Source: an uncultured Prevotella sp. (GTDB lineage: Bacteria > Bacteroidota > Bacteroidia > Bacteroidales > Bacteroidaceae). Taken from it: a stretch of DNA of 26,558 nt. The stretch covers positions 1-26,558 of the forward strand of contig CALFUF010000093.1 of assembly GCA_937916405.1 (NCBI GenBank), written 5' to 3'. The position numbers and the translations under genes are program-made. The notes beneath the pieces are model-generated. The model did no database searches. It was given only the letters and a program-made list of their open reading frames with translations, and was not told the origin of the DNA. Positions 22,883 through 26,558 of this stretch are shown one piece after another. Within the stretch, counting starts at the first letter, position 1. The number at the start of each line of letters is the position of its first letter.

Positions 22883-24771
22883 ACTACACCTTTGTTTCCA
22901 TCACTGGTGGCTGTTGCCACCATATAAACACCACTAGCTACTTTATTTCCGTCTTTATCTCTTCCATCCCATTTAAAAAACCTTCCGTTGCTTTTTCCTT
23001 CTGCAACTAATTTCCCACTACTGGTAAGAATTTTCACATCTGCATTATAAGTCAGACCTGTAATAGTGATAAGTCCAGTATAATCTGATGTTACAGGATT
23101 AGGATAAGCATAGACATTATCTTCTGTCATTTCATGAATGGGTTTCGTAATACCACTCATATACGAGCATAATCCCTCATCTGTGCCAATAAATACCTCA
23201 CCATTATTCTCATCAATAGCAATAGAGCCTATAATGTTAGAAATCAACTTACTGTTTTCAGTTGTAAAATGATTTATCTCTGTCAAATTGTCTCTGCTAA
23301 TCGTATAGACTCCAAGTCCATTAGTACCAATCCATTTGTTCCCATCATTATCAATAGTGATACAGGTAATATGAATACCTGATAAAAGATAGTCAGCAAA
23401 ATCTGTTCCATCGTTGCGAGGAACTTTTACTTGTGTGAATACCATATCATCAGGACTTTTCCCTATATCATCTTTTTCTATCATTAACAAACCTTTGTCT
23501 GTACCTACCCAGATATTTCCTTCTAAATCTTCTGCAACACAAGTGACTCCATAGACATTTTCTATTTTTAAGCCGTCTTGATTGACAAAATTAGTATAGG
23601 CAACAGCTTCATCAGTTGTAGGTTGGTAGCAAAGCAATGAAGCTTCAATAAAGCGGTCGTTACAAAACCAGAATAAGCCACGACTGTCAATTATACCATT
23701 GACAATGTTATCGTATGTACGTTTCCCAGAATTCAAAAACTCTCTTTTGTGGTGGCTAATCCATTCTCCATTTCCTGTTATCTCAAAAAGTGACCCCTCA
23801 TCACTGCCGCTATTCATCAGCCATAGGTGTCCTTTGCTATCAAAAATCATAGTTTGAACATAAGTATAGTTTTTTGAAGCGTGATCAATAGCAGCTGTGG
23901 TTTTAAGAGGACTATTGTCATAATTATATTCTTTGATGAATTTTCCGTTTTTAAACTCATACAGTCCTGTTCGTCCACCAACAAATACATGTGAGGTATC
24001 ATTAGGGTCTATATCAAAACTACTTAAATCTAAATAGCTATGTCCTGTAATTGTATTCAGTTGATCTTGATAGTAAGTCCATTCAATGCCATCCCACGTC
24101 TGTAAGCAACCAGGGAAGTTAGGACCAAAATTACCTCCTATAATACCAGGACATGTATATAATCTGTTATATTTGTATTTAAGGGAGAGGTTACGATTAT
24201 ACTTCGGTCCTCCAGGATTGAGAGTTTTGACCGTCTCTATATACTGGTCATAATCGGAATTGTCTTCCGCTGGTAAGTCTGTGGGATATTCTGGATGATT
24301 AGGAGTATAACTGTCACTAATCTCAGCCCGTTCCATATTGACTTTCACGATACCAAAGCCACAGATAAGATAGGCATAGACATTATCGATACGAATGCTG
24401 CTGACAGACTTGTCACCAGTAATCACTTTCGTATAGAGATCGCTAATATTGATGACATTACCATCCGTTTCTACCAAATCGATATTGGAGTTCTGATAGA
24501 CTACTATTAAACGCTTGGCAGCAGGACACCATTTGATGTGCTTGATATTAGTATCACTTAGTCCGTTAGTCTTATCATAAGTATAAATGCTCTGGTCATT
24601 GAGATTATACTGATAAAGGTCATTGCTTGCCATCACGAAAAGCTCATCACCAGCCTTTTGTATTTCTTGGATATCACTATATGCCATATAGGCTTTCCAT
24701 GTACCAATCTGACTAAAAGCAAACTGCCAATAGCTTATCGTTAATAACAAGGTGATGAAGAACTTTTTCAT
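22858..24771 (-). CDS. porZ: PorZ-type T9SS component (double beta-propeller with C-terminal sorting domain)
   Basis: 637 residues. A signal peptide ends near FAFSQ (about residue 21). The N-terminal propeller has the PorZ hallmark blocks IGTWKAYMAYSDIQEIQKAG, TYDKTNGLSDTNIKHIKW and LICGFGIVKVN. A second propeller contains two-component-regulator-like repeats (GLFWFCN, NIWVGTDKGLL, NKWIGTNGLGVY, EVFIGTDEGLC). The C-terminus is a T9SS sorting domain (VYAYPNPV..., GRDKDGNKVASGVYMV). In Porphyromonas gingivalis, PorZ is a surface member of the attachment complex that binds anionic lipopolysaccharide and supports sortase PorU. It starts three bases after rdgB, in an order with leuS and yitT that suggests co-transcription. 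A different propeller protein is the main alternative. Confidence 0.82.
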   Translation of the reverse strand: MKKFFITLLLTISYWQFAFSQIGTWKAYMAYSDIQEIQKAGDELFVMASNDLYQYNLNDQSIYTYDKTNGLSDTNIKHIKWCPAAKRLIVVYQNSNIDLVETDGNVINISDLYTKVITGDKSVSSIRIDNVYAYLICGFGIVKVNMERAEISDSYTPNHPEYPTDLPAEDNSDYDQYIETVKTLNPGGPKYNRNLSLKYKYNRLYTCPGIIGGNFGPNFPGCLQTWDGIEWTYYQDQLNTITGHSYLDLSSFDIDPNDTSHVFVGGRTGLYEFKNGKFIKEYNYDNSPLKTTAAIDHASKNYTYVQTMIFDSKGHLWLMNSGSDEGSLFEITGNGEWISHHKREFLNSGKRTYDNIVNGIIDSRGLFWFCNDRFIEASLLCYQPTTDEAVAYTNFVNQDGLKIENVYGVTCVAEDLEGNIWVGTDKGLLMIEKDDIGKSPDDMVFTQVKVPRNDGTDFADYLLSGIHITCITIDNDGNKWIGTNGLGVYTISRDNLTEINHFTTENSKLISNIIGSIAIDENNGEVFIGTDEGLCSYMSGITKPIHEMTEDNVYAYPNPVTSDYTGLITITGLTYNADVKILTSSGKLVAEGKSNGRFFKWDGRDKDGNKVASGVYMVATATSDGNKGVVCKIAIVR

Positions 24772-24774
24772 AAT

Positions 24775-25386
24775 CTACAATGTTTTCAAATACTCGGCAA
24801 GTTTCTGTGTGGCGCGAGCCCTGTGACTGATTTTGTTCTTGATATCAGAACCTAATTCAGCAAATGTCTTATCGTAGCCTTCTGGTTGGAAGATGGGGTC
24901 GTAGTCAAAGCCCTCCCCTCCCCTTTTCTCTCGGATAATCTCACCCTCGACAATACCTTCAAACTGATGGACTTGTTTGATACTGGTACAGCCACAAGGA
25001 CAGACATCTTTCTTCTCTATTAACGCAATAACCGTACGGAATCGTGCCTTGCGGTTGTTATTATTTCCTAATTCACGTAATAGTTTTGCCATATTGGCTT
25101 CTGAGTCATGCCCCTCTCCACCAGCATACCTTGCAGAATAAACACCAGGGGCTCCATCCAGAGCGTCTACCTCTAGTCCTGTATCATCTGCGAAGCAACT
25201 TACATGATAATGGTCATAGACATATTGTGCCTTTTGAAGGGCATTCTCCTCCAGTGTCTTACCTGTCTCAGGGATATCCTCAAGACAACCGATTTCCCTC
25301 AAGGATACAACCTCAAATTTATCCCCTAAGATACTCTTGATTTCGTCAAGCTTGTGTTGGTTGTTCGTTGCGAATACGATCTTCAT
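24775..25386 (-). CDS. rdgB: Non-canonical purine NTP pyrophosphatase (dITP/XTP)
   Basis: This 203-residue HAM1/RdgB enzyme hydrolyses dITP, XTP and related triphosphates to monophosphates, keeping them out of DNA and RNA. The start MKIVFATNNQHKLDEI, the metal/substrate block CFADDTGLEVDALDGAPGVY (64-83), the SARYAG segment and the C-terminal GFDYDPIF and SHRARA segments are canonical. Residues about 125-140 form an extra loop with a CPCGC cluster (C129, C131, C133) where many relatives have a short hairpin. It begins 41 bases inside the end of the yitT-like gene and ends three bases before porZ. Confidence 0.95.
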   Translation of the reverse strand: MKIVFATNNQHKLDEIKSILGDKFEVVSLREIGCLEDIPETGKTLEENALQKAQYVYDHYHVSCFADDTGLEVDALDGAPGVYSARYAGGEGHDSEANMAKLLRELGNNNNRKARFRTVIALIEKKDVCPCGCTSIKQVHQFEGIVEGEIIREKRGGEGFDYDPIFQPEGYDKTFAELGSDIKNKISHRARATQKLAEYLKTL

Positions 25387-26317
25387 CCTTCTTCTCTTCT
25401 TTAATTTTCACCCTCATCTCATCGAATCCTTCACCATAGACACCAATAACACTGGACTGACTGACAAAGGCATTTGGATCGATCATCTTGATAAGACGGA
25501 ACATATTAACACTCTCGTTCTTTTTTGCAAGAATACACAGAACTTTACTCTTCTTGCCTGTATACCATCCATGTCCATCAAGAATAGTCACACCATGGTT
25601 CATTTCGGTACCTATGGCATTGGCTATTTCCTGCCATTTACAAGAAAAGATAAAGAACTGTACCGACTGTCTTCTGGCATTCATTACATAGTCCAGTGTA
25701 TAGTTCTCCATAGCCATCACACAGAAGCCGAACATTACCTTATGGGCTCGTTCCAAATAAGTACCAAATTGTGGGAAGAACATACAAGAGCCAATAATGC
25801 AGAAGTCTGCGGCTATAAGCACAGAGCCCAATGATACATTATGGTATTTATTGACTGAGGCAGCAATAATATCCGTACCACCTGTAGACCCGTTATGCAG
25901 GAAAACTGTAGCAAGAGCGATACCTGTCATTACACAGCCAATTATCATAGACATGAAGTCCTGTCCCTCTCCCATCAACTTAAAAGGTAGTCCATTTGCC
26001 TGTTTTGGAATAATTTCCTGAGCAAACATCAGCATAAAATAAAGGGTGAAAATGGCAAAGATAGTTTTCATTAGAAACCTGACACCTAATATTTTCAATG
26101 CTGCAATCAGCAACAGTCCATTAATGATAATATAGGTGTTCTCCAAATGGAATCCAGTGGCATAATAGATGATAGCGGAAAGACCTGTCACACCTCCTGC
26201 AACAATTTGATAAGGCATCAGGAATACCGTGAAGGCAACTGTATAAATGGCGAGACCAAGGGCTATGAAAAGATAGTCCTTCGTCTCATTCCATATCATT
26301 TTGTGTCGTTCTGTCAT
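25346..26317 (-). CDS. YitT-family membrane protein
   Basis: 323 residues. The first ~200 residues hold five to six hydrophobic segments (for example YLFIALGLAIYTVAFTVFLM near 15-34 and VAGGVTGLSAIIYYATG near 39-55). The C-terminal soluble part is a DUF2179-type domain (GVTILDGHGWYTGKKSKVL, then MIDPNAFVSQSSVIGVYGEGF), followed by a charged tail (EEKKDEDRIRNE). The family is widespread; its transport role is not established. Its ATG overlaps the leuS stop (ATGA), and the last 41 bases overlap rdgB in another frame. The charged tail falls in that overlap. Confidence 0.92.
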   Translation of the reverse strand: MTERHKMIWNETKDYLFIALGLAIYTVAFTVFLMPYQIVAGGVTGLSAIIYYATGFHLENTYIIINGLLLIAALKILGVRFLMKTIFAIFTLYFMLMFAQEIIPKQANGLPFKLMGEGQDFMSMIIGCVMTGIALATVFLHNGSTGGTDIIAASVNKYHNVSLGSVLIAADFCIIGSCMFFPQFGTYLERAHKVMFGFCVMAMENYTLDYVMNARRQSVQFFIFSCKWQEIANAIGTEMNHGVTILDGHGWYTGKKSKVLCILAKKNESVNMFRLIKMIDPNAFVSQSSVIGVYGEGFDEMRVKIKEEKKDEDRIRNEQPTQA

Positions 26318-26558
26318 TTCTTATAAACGATGTTCACCATACGCTTCGGGACGATGATAACCTTTATGATGTCTCCCTCTATGTATTTCTTGGAACGGTC
26401 GTCAGCAAGAACGGTCTGCTCAATGGTCGCATTGTCGGCATCGGCGGGGAACTCCATATCGAAACGGGTCTTACCATTGAAGGCGACCCCCAGTTTCACA
26501 CTGTTCTCCACCAGATACTCCTCATTCCATGCAGGCCATTTCGAGTCGCAGACACTAC
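26314..26558 (-). CDS. leuS: Leucyl-tRNA synthetase, C-terminal part
   Basis: The last ~81 residues of a gene entering from the right edge; the frame is open from base 26556 to the stop at 26314-26316. The sequence WPAWNEEYLVENSVKLGVAF followed by NGKTRFDMEFP is the C-terminal end of the anticodon-binding region and the small C-terminal domain of bacterial LeuS, in which NGK is conserved. The end reads KVIIVPKRMVNIVYKK. It leads the minus-strand operon with yitT, rdgB and porZ. An internal GTG at 26511 is not a real start. Confidence 0.9.
   Translation of the reverse strand, partial: SVCDSKWPAWNEEYLVENSVKLGVAFNGKTRFDMEFPADADNATIEQTVLADDRSKKYIEGDIIKVIIVPKRMVNIVYKK

Noticed and set aside
25337..25834. 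165-codon plus-strand open frame
   Set aside because: It is antisense to the yitT-like gene and rdgB start, both well supported by conserved motifs, and shows no protein-like features.

Overview
The window is a stretch of Bacteroidota chromosome, most probably from the Prevotella group. The evidence is the B-type fumarate reductase/succinate dehydrogenase operon, repeated Bacteroidota-type promoters (TTTG, 19-20 bases, TAnnTTTG), few Shine-Dalgarno sequences, a PorZ-type type IX secretion (T9SS) component, and C-terminal tails resembling T9SS sorting signals. No rRNA, tRNA, CRISPR array or transposase was found.

Layout: (1) 1-3347, minus strand: sdhC-sdhA-[inserted four-helix-bundle gene bounded by inverted repeats]-sdhB, with sdhB cut by the window edge. 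(2) 3411-8872, mainly plus strand: a DMT transporter, mnmG, apt and uvrC. Two parS-type centromere sites flank apt. (3) 8873-9150: a gap holding four palindromic repeats at an exact 22-bp period. (4) 9151-11067, plus strand: a tight dtd / small membrane protein / MazG-like / deoC operon, facing a minus-strand polyprenyl synthase (11064-12047). (5) 12129-15427, plus strand: polA and a SpoU/TrmH RNA methyltransferase. (6) 15428-15801: an AT-rich non-coding gap with a dense cluster of DnaA boxes, the best candidate for the chromosomal origin. (7) 15802-17732, plus strand: nadA and a family 2 glycosyltransferase. (8) 17722-26558, minus strand: leuS (partial), yitT-like, rdgB, porZ, a membrane glycosyltransferase-like protein, an acyltransferase and two CotH-domain secreted proteins. 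These are packed end to end with overlaps and probably form one transcript. Base composition falls visibly from about 15 kb onward.

Working together: the origin-like DnaA cluster and the two parS sites 8-9 kb away suggest the origin/segregation domain of the chromosome. The right-hand operon couples housekeeping genes to PorZ and to envelope-glycan and secreted CotH genes, pointing to a T9SS/cell-surface theme. The least ordinary features are the inverted-repeat-bounded S23-type gene inside the sdh operon, the 22-bp palindrome array, the DnaA-box/parS set, and a short GC-rich sequence found in the same reading frame in both polA and nadA.
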